Of a DNA stretch of 64,000 nt, positions 1-7,987 are shown piece by piece (the first letter of the stretch is position 1; the number at the start of each line of letters is the position of its first letter). This DNA is from Candidatus Flexifilum affinis (GTDB taxonomy: Bacteria > Chloroflexota > Anaerolineae > Aggregatilineales > Phototrophicaceae), in NCBI GenBank assembly GCA_016713325.1, contig JADJPJ010000084.1, positions 62,001-126,000 on the forward strand, given 5' to 3'. Under the pieces are notes generated by a model. The model searched no databases. It was not told where the DNA came from and saw only the letters and a list, made by a program, of their open reading frames with translations. The translations under genes were made by a program, and so were the position numbers.

Positions 1-1
1 C

Positions 2-1189
2 CTGCGCGGCGAAGTGATCGGTCTGGTCGGGATCACGAAGGACATCACGGCCATCAAGACCGGTGCCGAAGCGCTGCGGGCCAGCGAAGAACGCTATCGT
101 GCGACCATCGCCGCCATGTCGGAAGGGGTGGTCGTCCAGGGCACGGACGGCGCCATCCAACTGTGCAATGAGGCAGCCGAGCGTATCCTCGGGCTGACGG
201 TCGACCAGATGGTGGGGCTGACATCGATCGACCCGCGCTGGCAGGCTGTCCACGAGGACGGCTCCCCTTTCCCCGGCGAGACGCACCCGGCGATGGTGGC
301 GCTGCGCACGGGCGAATCACAGTCGGATGTCGTCATGGGGGTGCATAAACCCGATGGCGCGCTGACCTGGATTCTGGTCAACGCTCAGCCGCTGTTTCAC
401 CCGGGCGGTTCGCAGCCCTACGCTGTGGTCGCCACCTTTGCCGACATCACGGCGCGCAAACAGGCGGAACAAACGCTGAGGCAGGCGCTGGCGCAGGAGA
501 AGGAGCTGGGCGAGCTGAAGTCTCGCTTCGTGACCCTGGCGTCGCACGAATTCCGCACCCCGCTGGCGGCGATCCTGGCGACCACCGAGACTCTCACCAA
601 CTACTGGGATCGCCTGGACAAGCCGAAGATCGACGACCGGCTGGGCCGCATTCGCGCGCAGGTCGCGCATATGACCAGCATCATGGAAGATGTTCTTGAA
701 CTCGCGCGGATGCAGGCGGGCCGGGTGAAATATGAGCCGGCGCCGGGGGATCTGGACGCGCTGTGCCGGGCCATCCTGACCGAGTACGAAGATCAGGCCG
801 ACCAGGGTCGGCGGCTGATCTACGAATGCGCTCAACCCCCCGTGCTGTCGGTCTTCGACACGCGCATGCTGCGGCAGGTGATTGGCAATCTGGTTCAGAA
901 CGCGCTCAAGTATTCACCAGAGAGCCACCCGGTGTGGGTGACACTCGTCCACGACGGAGAGCAGATCACCCTGCGCGTTCAGGACGAGGGGATCGGCATT
1001 CCGCCGGAGGATATGAAGCGGCTGTTCGAGACATTCCACCGGGCCGCCAACGTGGGCGCGATCTCCGGCACCGGCCTGGGGCTGAGCATCGCCAAACAGG
1101 CGGTCGAGCTGCACGGCGGGACGATCGCCGTCGAGAGCGCGCTGGACCGCGGCACCACCTTCACCGTCCGGCTGCCCAGGGTGGAGTGA
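2..1189 (+). CDS. PAS-domain sensor histidine kinase, 5' end outside window
   Basis: The reading frame is open to the first bases, so the N-terminus lies left of the window; a GTG at 14 is unlikely to be the true start. The visible part begins inside the end of one PAS/PAC unit (VIGLVGITKDIT). It then has a complete PAS domain (about residues 25-150, ending in a FADITARKQAE PAC motif), a HisKA domain with the phospho-acceptor in LASHEFRTPLAA (about residue 182), and an HATPase_c domain with N box (NLVQNALKYS), G1 (DEGIGIPPED) and G2 (GTGLGLSIAKQ). It should autophosphorylate on His and pass phosphate to a response regulator, none of which is encoded nearby. No membrane segment is visible in this part. 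The stop is 11 bp from the convergent neighbour's stop. Confidence 0.93.
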   Translation: MRGEVIGLVGITKDITAIKTGAEALRASEERYRATIAAMSEGVVVQGTDGAIQLCNEAAERILGLTVDQMVGLTSIDPRWQAVHEDGSPFPGETHPAMVALRTGESQSDVVMGVHKPDGALTWILVNAQPLFHPGGSQPYAVVATFADITARKQAEQTLRQALAQEKELGELKSRFVTLASHEFRTPLAAILATTETLTNYWDRLDKPKIDDRLGRIRAQVAHMTSIMEDVLELARMQAGRVKYEPAPGDLDALCRAILTEYEDQADQGRRLIYECAQPPVLSVFDTRMLRQVIGNLVQNALKYSPESHPVWVTLVHDGEQITLRVQDEGIGIPPEDMKRLFETFHRAANVGAISGTGLGLSIAKQAVELHGGTIAVESALDRGTTFTVRLPRVE

Positions 1190-1200
1190 AAGGCGGTGGC

Positions 1201-2061
1201 CTAGTTCGCCCGCCAGATCGCTTGAAGCGGCTGATAGCTGAGCAGAATGATGCCTTCCTCCCGGATCACCTCACGAACCTGTTGAGAGAGCATCGCGTCC
1301 AGATCCGCCTGGCGCACTGCCGCGCCATCCGGCTCGATGGCGAGCAGCTCCCCATCCGCCAGACCGGGGTGCACCGCCCATTCGCTTAATCCCACCGGCA
1401 GGTCGCGCAGTCGCTGCGCATAGCCGGCCGCTTTGTCGTGCGTCTCCAGCATATAGCTGTCCAGAAAGTCATGGTCATTGCAGGGCAGCCCCAGACCCTG
1501 CACGGTGTCGATGATCGATCGTCCGTATACGCGCAGCGCGAGGCCGTAGCCCCTGGCGAGCCGGACCATCACGTCGAAGATGTCCGGCCGCCCGGCAATG
1601 CGCAGCGCATGCCAATCCAGATGAGTCGGGTGCAGCCCGGCGGCCAGCACGGTCTCGATCTGCGTCCGGAATTCGACTTCCAGTTCGTCGAGCCGGAGTT
1701 GCGCCAGGAACTCAGACATCCGCTCGAATCGGTAGAACCTGCCGGTTTCATCCACCAGCGAGGGCACATGGTCCCTGGGCGCGATCGGCCCCCAGCGGTA
1801 ATCGGGACCGTCACAAATCGCGGTGAGGTGGACGCCGAAGGGGAGTTCCGGGTGTTCCTTGAGCAGGCGAATGGCGTGGAGCGCCCACGGGCAGGGGGCC
1901 ATCAGCGTGGTCGAGGTGACGACGCCATCGGTGAGCGCGCGCAGGATGGCCGCGTTGGTGGCGTGGCACATGCCGAAGTCGTCGGCGTTGATGATCAGCA
2001 ACCGCGCATCGGCGGGATAGCCGAGCAATGTGTTGGTCTGGCTTCTGTGCGCCGGCTGCAT
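1201..2061 (-). CDS. ChbG/HpnK (YdjC-like) family carbohydrate deacetylase
   Basis: The 286-residue protein carries the family signature near its N-terminus (LLIINADDFGMCHATN, residues about 21-36), where the paired Asp residues coordinate the catalytic metal. A downstream GVHLTAI segment and THLDWHA motif supply metal-binding His residues. This family removes N-acetyl groups from short amino-sugar chains such as chitobiose, or acts on hopanoid-linked sugars (HpnK); the substrate here cannot be told from sequence. Length fits the family. The gene stands alone, converging on the histidine kinase and facing away from the DUF433 gene. No signal peptide is seen, so it is probably cytoplasmic. Confidence 0.9.
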   Translation of the reverse strand: MQPAHRSQTNTLLGYPADARLLIINADDFGMCHATNAAILRALTDGVVTSTTLMAPCPWALHAIRLLKEHPELPFGVHLTAICDGPDYRWGPIAPRDHVPSLVDETGRFYRFERMSEFLAQLRLDELEVEFRTQIETVLAAGLHPTHLDWHALRIAGRPDIFDVMVRLARGYGLALRVYGRSIIDTVQGLGLPCNDHDFLDSYMLETHDKAAGYAQRLRDLPVGLSEWAVHPGLADGELLAIEPDGAAVRQADLDAMLSQQVREVIREEGIILLSYQPLQAIWRAN

Positions 2062-2172
2062 CTTTCATCCCCTGCTGGCCGCTGCGGACCGTTTCATTCC
2101 GAACGTCAAGCCCTACCGCGAAGAGCGCTGCACAAAGCGCATCCCGGCCAGGATGTGCGAGGCGCGCAATGC

Positions 2173-2178
2173 TATAAT
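2173..2178 (+). promoter_or_regulatory. -10 box (TATAAT) upstream of the DUF433 gene
   Basis: A perfect TATAAT lies 30 bp before the TTG start of the DUF433 gene. No convincing -35 box is visible 17 bp upstream. The predicted transcript would begin near 2185 and include the AGGAG ribosome-binding site at 2196-2200. Confidence 0.5.
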
Positions 2179-2207
2179 AGCCGTGATGCTTAAACAGGAG
2201 TACACCT

Positions 2208-2420
2208 TTGGAATCCCTGCTCACGCGCATCACTATTGATCCTGACATCTGTCACGGCAAACCCGTAATTCGCGGCCTGCGCTACCCCGTGCAGACCCTG
2301 CTGGAGCTGCTCAGCGCCGGGATGACCTTTGCTGAGATTCTCGCCGATTACCCCGATCTCGAAGAAGCGGATCTGCGGGCGGCGCTCGCTGGCCTTTTGC
2401 GCTTCGTGGATGTGTTTTGA
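2208..2420 (+). CDS. DUF433 domain protein (antitoxin-like)
   Basis: A 70-residue protein matching the DUF433 pattern: ITIDPDICHGKPVIRGLRYP followed by a helical part with SAGMTFAEILADYPDLEEAD. DUF433 proteins are small winged-helix-like proteins usually found as the antitoxin half of a pair with a PIN-like DUF5615 toxin. The TTG start is chosen because an AGGAG ribosome-binding site sits 7 bp before it. The usual partner is missing: what follows is a hairpin repeat array and then a broken MazF gene on the other strand. It is therefore either an orphan antitoxin or the remnant of a pair. The functional role is inferred from the family only. Confidence 0.85.
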   Translation: MESLLTRITIDPDICHGKPVIRGLRYPVQTLLELLSAGMTFAEILADYPDLEEADLRAALAGLLRFVDVF

Positions 2421-2460
2421 GACCATTCCATGTGCACCAAATTAAGGGTTGCGGGGACCG

Positions 2461-2542
2461 CCGAGGGCTAAAGCGCCTCGCTAGTACGACACCCGCTTGT
2501 CCCTTTAGTGGACTGTTCGGAGCGGGTGTTTTAACACCCGGG
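2461..2542. repeat. Intergenic hairpin array, copy 1
   Basis: Three consecutive small hairpins: CGAGG/CCTCG around GCTAAAGC (2462-2480), GTCC/GGAC around CTTTAGT (2499-2513), and GGGTG/CACCC around TTTTAA (2524-2539). The same modules, in reverse order and orientation, recur at 33049-33174. Related modules occur at 61138-61308 and 43497-43526. Stems differ between modules while the loop core CTTYAG (or its complement) is kept. Confidence 0.7.
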
Positions 2543-2599
2543 GACGACAATCGCTACTCCGGTTGCATCGATCGCGCTAACTGGTGCCCAGGGATGTGT

Positions 2600-2974
2600 T
2601 TAAGCCATTCGGAAATCAACCGTACTTCGCTGATCGTTCATCGCTGAATACACCTTTGGCTCCTTGCGGATCGCCACGTCAGCAGAACGCCGCGCCCGAG
2701 AAGCCCTACCGCGAAGAGCGCTCCGGCGCCGGATCTGCTCGACCCAGAAGAGATCCTGACTGCATGGGCAGATTTTGGCTTCCCCGGCCTCCAGCAGCAC
2801 ATTCCCCGGCATCGAGACGCGCCGCAGGTTCGAGGTCAGCGCGCAGACCACGACCGTCGCGACAGGGCCGTCGTTCAGCGCGTCCGTCTGGACGATCACG
2901 TGGGGGTGCGGAATATCCGGTTCCTGCGGCGTGCCGGTCTGGACCCAGAAGAGATCCCCCTGATGGATGGGCAT
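2600..2974 (-). pseudogene. MazF/PemK-type endoribonuclease toxin, 3' part scrambled
   Basis: The first 70 residues or so look like a MazF/PemK toxin: an IHQGDLFWV start, then PHPHVIVQTD and VVVCALTSNLRRV, typical of the SH3-like RNase fold that cuts mRNA. Start is the ATG at 2974, although in-frame codons extend to 2995. After LLEAGEAK the frame is disturbed. The expected LPMQS is found in another frame and a VEQIR motif returns in the original frame, so two nearby compensating indels are likely. Beyond that the usual C-terminal helix is replaced by unrelated arginine-rich sequence starting at a 22-bp repeat (2701-2722) also found at 2108-2129. A TATAAT-like box at 3073-3078 on this strand could be its promoter. 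No MazE-type antitoxin is adjacent. Probably non-functional. Confidence 0.7.
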
Positions 2975-3002
2975 GAGTTCCCCTGCACCACTCACGTCGG
3001 CC

Positions 3003-3050
3003 TACTTCGGCGACAGGCGGATCGCTCCAACCCGCCGAACTCCAGAGTAC
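3003..3050 (-). repeat. Dispersed ~48-bp repeat, copy A
   Basis: This stretch aligns with 10073-10120 and 14445-14492 (shared core ACTTCGGC, GGATCGCTCC, CCGCCGAA, ACTCC). On the minus strand all three can be read as a short conserved peptide (G[VI]RR.GAIR..PK then stop, in copies A and C). Here it lies in the presumed leader of the broken mazF. It could be a mobile-element end or a decayed small ORF; I do not recognise it. Confidence 0.5.
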
Positions 3051-3147
3051 ACGTCATGGTCTGATCCCGTGAATTATAGAGTTGTTTCCTCCCGTTTGGG
3101 CGATGCCGCGGGTGATGTTTCGCAAACGGCTGTGCTATCATCGCGCC

Positions 3148-4254
3148 ATGACAGTATCTTCACCAGTTGTACCAATCCAGTATGTTCCGGGATTGCATGC
3201 GCTGCGCGTGTACGCGGCGTTGTCGGTGGTTGTGGGACATGTGCATGAATTCATCCCCGGTTGGTTCCAGACCGAAGTCAATACCGGTATTCTGCCTCAT
3301 CTGCTGCTGACCGGCACGGACTCGGTCACGCTGTTCTACGTGCTATCCGGTTTTCTGCTCACGTCGATCCTGCTGTCCGAGAAGCGTCAGCGCGATCAGA
3401 TCGACGTGATGGGCTTCTATCTCCAGCGGATTCGCCGGGTCGTTCCGCTCTACTACGTCGTGCTGGCCGTGACCGCCGTGGTGAGCATCGCCACTGTGCC
3501 CGATTACGCGATCGTCTTTGGGCGCCAGTTCGATGCCGTGCAGTTCCCGGCTGCCATCCTGTTCGCGGCCTTCATCCCGCTGGCGCTGGAGAGCATCTCC
3601 GGAATGGTCAGCCATTACTGGAGCCTGGGCGTGGAAATGGTCTTCTATGCGCTCGTGCCCTGGTTGACAGTGGCGCGCCGTGTGCCGCTGGCGCTCGGGC
3701 TGGTGATCGCGCTGCGCCTGCTGATCCTCGCGCTGACCCCGGTCGAAAGCGCGGCCCATCAGATCGTGCTCTACCTGAAGGTCGACTCGCTCGCGGTGGG
3801 CGCGCTGTTCGCCTGGTTATGGCTCCACCGGCGGACCCTGGTCGAACGCACGCTGACGACGCGGCCTGCGCGGATCGGCCTGGTCCTGGCGTCTGCCGTC
3901 CTGGTTGTGGTCGAACTGCCTTCGCACAACGTTCTGATCGATTATGTCGTGACGTTCGTTTCGGGCTGGCTGATCCTGAACATCAGCGCGGGGTCCTTCG
4001 TCCTTGAGAATCGGCTCATCCGCTGGCTGGGGGACCACACCTATGGCATCTATCTGTGGCACATGCTGGCGCTGTTTCTCGTCGGCGCGTCCGGCCTGGC
4101 GGGGGTGCGGGTCTACGCGGCGGTGCTCGGAATCACGATGCTGCTGTCGATCCTGACCCGCCAGCTCGTGGAGCGCCCCTTCCTGCGCCGGCGCCGCCCT
4201 CGGCCGGTTCCGGCACCCGACAGCACCCTGCCTGGGGGGATCGAGGGGGCGTAG
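3148..4254 (+). CDS. Acyltransferase family 3 (OafA/YrhL-like) membrane protein
   Basis: About 368 residues with 10 or so hydrophobic segments. The N-terminus PGLHALRVYAALSVVVGHVH carries the conserved family His thought to be catalytic. Family members move acyl groups (often O-acetyl) from inside the cell onto surface polysaccharides or lipids; the acceptor here is unknown. The ATG at 3148 is preferred over upstream in-frame starts because a TATCAT-type -10 box lies just upstream (3134-3139) and no coding signal precedes it, so the mRNA may be almost leaderless. The C-terminal tail is rich in Arg and Pro and is cytoplasmic by charge. The last ~115 bp recur at 5463-5577, beyond the APH gene. 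Confidence 0.9.
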   Translation: MTVSSPVVPIQYVPGLHALRVYAALSVVVGHVHEFIPGWFQTEVNTGILPHLLLTGTDSVTLFYVLSGFLLTSILLSEKRQRDQIDVMGFYLQRIRRVVPLYYVVLAVTAVVSIATVPDYAIVFGRQFDAVQFPAAILFAAFIPLALESISGMVSHYWSLGVEMVFYALVPWLTVARRVPLALGLVIALRLLILALTPVESAAHQIVLYLKVDSLAVGALFAWLWLHRRTLVERTLTTRPARIGLVLASAVLVVVELPSHNVLIDYVVTFVSGWLILNISAGSFVLENRLIRWLGDHTYGIYLWHMLALFLVGASGLAGVRVYAAVLGITMLLSILTRQLVERPFLRRRRPRPVPAPDSTLPGGIEGA

Positions 4255-4368
4255 CGGCACGCTTTGAGGATGCACGGCAGTGGTACAGGCGAGCAGTGCT
4301 GCGATGGATGTAATTCTCGAGATCGCCCTTGCTCGCCTCCGAGAGTGACAGTGCCTGCATCCCCTCAG

Positions 4369-5352
4369 TCAATCAAGATACGGGATGTCTTCGCGGATAC
4401 GCTGTTCGCGACCCCCCATGAAGGTGTTTACCCACTCATCCTTGCAGGTGACCGGATCGTACTCGTCTGCCAGCATGGTATAGACTCCAATTTCCAGCAG
4501 CTTGATGAAGGCTGGAAGCTGGGCAATCCAGAATTCAGAGAGATCCCTTTCTCTTCGATAGCCCTTCAGGAATTCCTCCAGGAAGTGGTCGAGAAGCTCT
4601 TTACGCGGCCCAGCCTTATAGACCACCGGCAGGTCGAACAGCAGCATGGCGACATCCATCACATACCAGCCATAAGCGCAGTCATCAAAGTCGATGAGCA
4701 CGATGTCACGCATTTGAGCATTGACGACGAAGTTCGCGAAGTGAATATCCATGTGTGCTAATCCGTAGTCCTGATGGACCACGGGCAAATCGCGAATGAC
4801 CTTCAAAACCTCCGCTCGTTTCTCCACGATGAGTGCATCTGCCGCGGTCAGCTCGTCGATGGGGTTGAAGCAGTTTGCCGCGTGATCCCAGCTTGGACGC
4901 CGGGTCAGGTGAGGCGGCGGTGTATAGGTCTGCGCGACGGCGTGGCAGTGGCCCAGAACCTGTCCCAACTTCTGAATCAGGGCGTCGTCCCACTGGGTCA
5001 TAGGCAGGGTTTCGGCCCGGACCCCTGACAACTTCTCCGCAGCCGTTACGGCATAAGTCTTTCGGTCGTCCTCGATGGGCTCAATCAGATTGCCGTTCTG
5101 AGAACAAATATGTCGCACCACGTGGGCATCGTGTGCTGCGAGATAGGCGAGCCAGTCCAGCATGGCATGCATCGATGCAAGCTCACTGTCGGACTCTACA
5201 GGGGAGATTTTCAGGACAAATTGCTGGTCGTTCTGAATCCACTCGAAAACTTGAGCATAATGACCTCCGGCCAGTGGAGATAATTGCGATACGTCTACTC
5301 CGAACCGCTGCGCCGCTTGTTTAAGAACTCGTTCCTGCGATTTTCGATCCAT
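4369..5352 (-). CDS. Aminoglycoside phosphotransferase (APH)/choline kinase-like protein
   Basis: A protein-kinase-like small-molecule phosphotransferase of about 327 residues. It has an N-lobe with LAGGHYAQVFEW and a lysine in FVLKISP, the catalytic loop as AHMDIHFANFVV (family consensus HGDxHxxN, with the first residues changed), and the metal-binding motif as VLIDFDDCAYG. This family phosphorylates hydroxyl groups of antibiotics, homoserine, choline or similar compounds; the substrate cannot be named. The ATG at 5352 is chosen because the family similarity begins just after it, though in-frame codons extend to 5433. It is less GC-rich than its neighbours and is bracketed by two copies of the acyltransferase 3' end, which suggests insertion. 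Confidence 0.85.
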   Translation of the reverse strand: MDRKSQERVLKQAAQRFGVDVSQLSPLAGGHYAQVFEWIQNDQQFVLKISPVESDSELASMHAMLDWLAYLAAHDAHVVRHICSQNGNLIEPIEDDRKTYAVTAAEKLSGVRAETLPMTQWDDALIQKLGQVLGHCHAVAQTYTPPPHLTRRPSWDHAANCFNPIDELTAADALIVEKRAEVLKVIRDLPVVHQDYGLAHMDIHFANFVVNAQMRDIVLIDFDDCAYGWYVMDVAMLLFDLPVVYKAGPRKELLDHFLEEFLKGYRRERDLSEFWIAQLPAFIKLLEIGVYTMLADEYDPVTCKDEWVNTFMGGREQRIREDIPYLD

Positions 5353-5462
5353 CTCCGACGGTGTCCTTTTTGTGTGAACCCCTGCGTCTCCGTGTGGATC
5401 GAGAGTATAGAACATAGAGAGCCTGCCAGACACCGGACATGAAACAGACGGCCGGAAGCGCG

Positions 5463-5577
5463 CTGCTGATGATGATCATCCCCCGCCAGCTCGTGGAGCG
5501 CCCCTTCCTGCGCCGGCGCCGGCCCGTTCCGGCACCCGACAGCACACTGCCTGGGGGGATCGAGGGGGCGTAGCGGG
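5463..5577 (+). pseudogene. Duplicated 3' end of the acyltransferase gene
   Basis: From 5483 to 5576 the sequence matches 4158-4256 almost base for base, apart from a 6-bp deletion and a few substitutions, and includes the TAG stop. Weaker similarity extends back to about 5463. It is an orphan fragment with no promoter or start. The two copies form a direct repeat around the APH gene. Confidence 0.8.
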
Positions 5578-5583
5578 CGATAC

Positions 5584-6288
5584 TCACGGAGACTGCTGGT
5601 CAGGATGGAATGCCCACATCGCCCAGACGCGAGTCCCCTTTCCCTGATTGCTGGAAATCGTCAGCTGCGCGCCGATGGCCATCGCTCGTTCGCCCATAAT
5701 TTTCAAGCCCAGGCCGCTGCCTGCTGCCGCTGGATCAAAACCGCGTCCATTGTCAGTGATTATGAGTTCAATCTGATCCTGCTGCTGGCGGAGGGTCAAA
5801 CCGACATGAGTGGCATCGGCATGTTTAACGATGTTGTTGAGGGTTTCCTGGGCAATGCGGTACAGACATTCTTTCACGTCGAACGGCGGCGAGACTGCTT
5901 CATCGATTTGCAGGTCAATCGTGATCTGCTTCCGGCTTCTCATGGCTTGCGTAAGCTGGATGAGCAATTGGCCGAGGTCAACTTCGTGCAGCCTGGTGGG
6001 CTGCATCTCCACCAGCATTGTGCGCAACTCGGCATGGGCGCCGCGCGTGAGTTGGACAAGATCTTCGAGCCGCTGTGGGTCAATGGGTGTGTCAGCCTGC
6101 CACTGTTTCTGCACCGCTTCTGCGATCAGGCTGGCTGCAAACAGCGCCTGACTGACGGCATCATGGAGATCACGAGCCAGTCGCGCGCGTTCCTGACTGG
6201 CGGCCAGCGCTCGGGCCTGCTCATGCTGTCGGGCGCTTTGAACCGCGAAGGCGGCCTGGTGAGCCAGAAGCTGCAGCCGCCCAGCCAC
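5584..6288 (-). CDS. NarL-type sensor histidine kinase, C-terminal part (frameshifted from upstream half)
   Basis: Contains the end of a GAF domain (LQLLAHQAAFAVQSARQHEQ), then a HisKA_3 dimerisation helix with the phospho-His in LARDLHDAVSQALFAA, and an HATPase_c domain (AQETLNNIVKHADA, TDNGRGFDP, GLGLKIMGERA). These are the marks of the DegS/NarX class, which phosphorylate LuxR-type response regulators. The first residues make sense only as a continuation of the gene at 6322-7386: between them about 100 bp read in a third frame (for example GVPIILQNESIGFVI on this strand), so one gene has been split by two compensating single-base shifts near 6395 and 6298. No response regulator is adjacent. 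It is the last gene of the kai operon. Confidence 0.85.
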   Translation of the reverse strand: MAGRLQLLAHQAAFAVQSARQHEQARALAASQERARLARDLHDAVSQALFAASLIAEAVQKQWQADTPIDPQRLEDLVQLTRGAHAELRTMLVEMQPTRLHEVDLGQLLIQLTQAMRSRKQITIDLQIDEAVSPPFDVKECLYRIAQETLNNIVKHADATHVGLTLRQQQDQIELIITDNGRGFDPAAAGSGLGLKIMGERAMAIGAQLTISSNQGKGTRVWAMWAFHPDQQSP

Positions 6289-6321
6289 GGACCGGCGTGA
6301 AGAAATTGCTCTTGCTGCTGG

Positions 6322-7386
6322 TCAGAATGACAAAACCGATGCTTTCATTCTGCAGAATGATAGGAACACCGGCCTGGGAACCCGACCACTCGCCGGGGTG
6401 AAATACGGCAAATCTCGTCTGAACCGCACGTCTGACAAGATCACTGGCTGGCGGGTTTCTCCCATTTGGCGCAGCAAGGGGTGTTCTCGCCAGGCGAAAG
6501 GAACGGTTTGCTGCGGGGGCTCGAAGCCGTGCTCTCGATAGCCCCGGCTGCCGGCAAAGTGTGCCATACCACTGGCCTGGATCAGGACCAGATCCATCGT
6601 CTCGCAGGCTACAACACTGCCCACACCACTCAGAATGGTATCGAGCATCTCGGGCAATTCGTGGACGCCGATCATCTTGAGGGCAATCTCGTGCAGCGTC
6701 TCCGCCAGCACCCGCTGTTCGCGTTCCGCAGCCTCCGACTTACTCAGCGCTTCATTGGCGGTCTGAAGCTGCGCCGTGCGTTCACTGACCAGGTTTTCCA
6801 GTTCCGCGTGGTAGCGAGCCAGCTCACGTTCCGCGAGCTTCCGTTGCGTAATATCAATGCCAAGGCCGACGATCTTGTCCAGTGTGCCATCCGCGTGGTA
6901 CTGGTTCGCCGAGTTGAACTCCAGAGCCACGAGATGTCCATCCTTGGCAACGAGGGTCAGCTCGAAACCGGTGACGTCGCCGCCCGCAAATCGCTCCACC
7001 AGGGTATCAACCTGCTGGCGGTATTTGCCGGGGAAGAGCACATCGTGCCACTGCTGTCCAAGCAGCTCATCGGGTTGGTAACCGGTGACAGCGCTGGCGG
7101 CGTCGTTGACAAACTCAATGGTGCCATTCGGGTCTAGCTCAAGCACCACGGCGGCGATGCGCGCCATCAATTGGTTGTAACGCCCTTCAGACCGCCGCAA
7201 GGCGTGCTGCGCCTCGGACAACAGGAAGGGGGAGCCACGATCTGGATCAATGACGGCATCCACCCCGGTGACCGCTTGCTTCAAGGCGGCTTCTGCGTCC
7301 GCCAGGCGCCGAATCAGCGCGGCAATCGCATCGGTTGACGCGGGCGATGACAGCGAGAATTGCTGCATGTCACCGTCGCTCATCAT
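6322..7386 (-). CDS. PAS-GAF sensor part of the kai-operon histidine kinase
   Basis: Residues 1-80 are helical. A PAS domain follows (VLELDPNGTIEFVNDAASAV through GLGIDITQRKLAEREL), then a coiled-coil linker (ELENLVSERTAQLQTANEAL) and most of a GAF domain (EMLDTILSGVGSVVACETMD). The frame ends at 6322 in nonsense residues (VPRPVFLSFCRM) after a likely lost base in a C run near 6395. The rest of the GAF and the kinase core lie in the next fragment. The start ATG-ATG at 7389-7384 overlaps the kaiB stop, which implies translational coupling. As a PAS-GAF-HisKA_3 kinase next to KaiBC it is a natural candidate for reading the oscillator state; this is inference. Confidence 0.85.
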   Translation of the reverse strand: MMSDGDMQQFSLSSPASTDAIAALIRRLADAEAALKQAVTGVDAVIDPDRGSPFLLSEAQHALRRSEGRYNQLMARIAAVVLELDPNGTIEFVNDAASAVTGYQPDELLGQQWHDVLFPGKYRQQVDTLVERFAGGDVTGFELTLVAKDGHLVALEFNSANQYHADGTLDKIVGLGIDITQRKLAERELARYHAELENLVSERTAQLQTANEALSKSEAAEREQRVLAETLHEIALKMIGVHELPEMLDTILSGVGSVVACETMDLVLIQASGMAHFAGSRGYREHGFEPPQQTVPFAWREHPLLRQMGETRQPVILSDVRFRRDLPYFTPASGRVPRPVFLSFCRMKASVLSF

Positions 7387-7708
7387 TACGCTTCTCATCT
7401 TCAAGGCCCAGAAGATTCAGAATAGTGTCAGTGGCGCTCAGATCGCCAGCCATTTGCCAGCCAGGCAGCGGCGACACTTTGACCAGTGTGGGTGTCACCA
7501 GAATACGATCGTTCAGCGCACGGTGAGGGTCTGCCAGGACATCGACCACTTCAATCTGGTGGCGGTCCGGGAGGTATTTGGCACACAGACTGCGGAGGTT
7601 GGTTTGTGCTCGCAGCGAGTTCGGTGCTCCTCCGGCGATGTAGAGTCGGAAGGCGACCCTTTCATCCGGCTCGCGAGCCCCTTGATCAGCAGACTTGAAA
7701 TCGGTCAT
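7370..7708 (-). CDS. kaiB: Circadian clock protein KaiB
   Basis: A 112-residue protein whose middle matches KaiB closely: FRLYIAGGAPNSLRAQTNLR, then ILVTPTLVKVSPLP and a C-terminal helix (DTILNLLGLE). KaiB has a thioredoxin-like fold that can switch fold and bind the KaiC ring. It lies between a coiled-coil gene (5 bp away) and a histidine kinase gene that overlaps its stop, in the same operon as kaiC. The N-terminal 20 residues are a charged extension not typical of cyanobacterial KaiB. No kaiA is present, as usual outside cyanobacteria, so any rhythm would be an hourglass or KaiBC-only type; that is inference. Confidence 0.95.
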   Translation of the reverse strand: MTDFKSADQGAREPDERVAFRLYIAGGAPNSLRAQTNLRSLCAKYLPDRHQIEVVDVLADPHRALNDRILVTPTLVKVSPLPGWQMAGDLSATDTILNLLGLEDEKRNDERR

Positions 7709-7713
7709 CCGCC

Positions 7714-7980
7714 TTACTCCGACGGCGTGCTGTCCACGCCTCGATACTGGAGCCGGTCACTGCGAGTCGTTTGCCACATACGCTCACGCTCGACCTGTTC
7801 GCGTTCCAGTTGTTCAAGCGCTGCGCGTTTCGCCACAAGGTCGCGCTGGATCGCCTCGAGCCGGAGTTTCGCTTCTGCTTCGGCGAATTGAAGTTCCTGT
7901 CGGCGCTGCTCCACTTCGTTCCGCACCCGCTGTTTCTCCAAATCGTCGGCAACTTCACGTTCGTGGCGCAGTGTGCCCAT
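7714..7980 (-). CDS. Small coiled-coil protein between kaiC and kaiB
   Basis: About 88 residues, almost entirely charged helix (RHEREVADDLEKQRVRNEVE and onward with Glu/Arg/Gln heptads), predicted as one long coiled coil ending in a short tail (RLQYRGVDSTPSE). I do not recognise a family. The ATG at 7980 follows the kaiC stop by 7 bp and has a GAGG-type ribosome-binding site, and only 5 bp separate its stop from kaiB, so it is a genuine operon member. Its position suggests a role with KaiC or KaiB, for example as an adaptor; the sequence itself gives no further clue. Confidence 0.7.
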   Translation of the reverse strand: MGTLRHEREVADDLEKQRVRNEVEQRRQELQFAEAEAKLRLEAIQRDLVAKRAALEQLEREQVERERMWQTTRSDRLQYRGVDSTPSE

Positions 7981-7987
7981 CAATACC

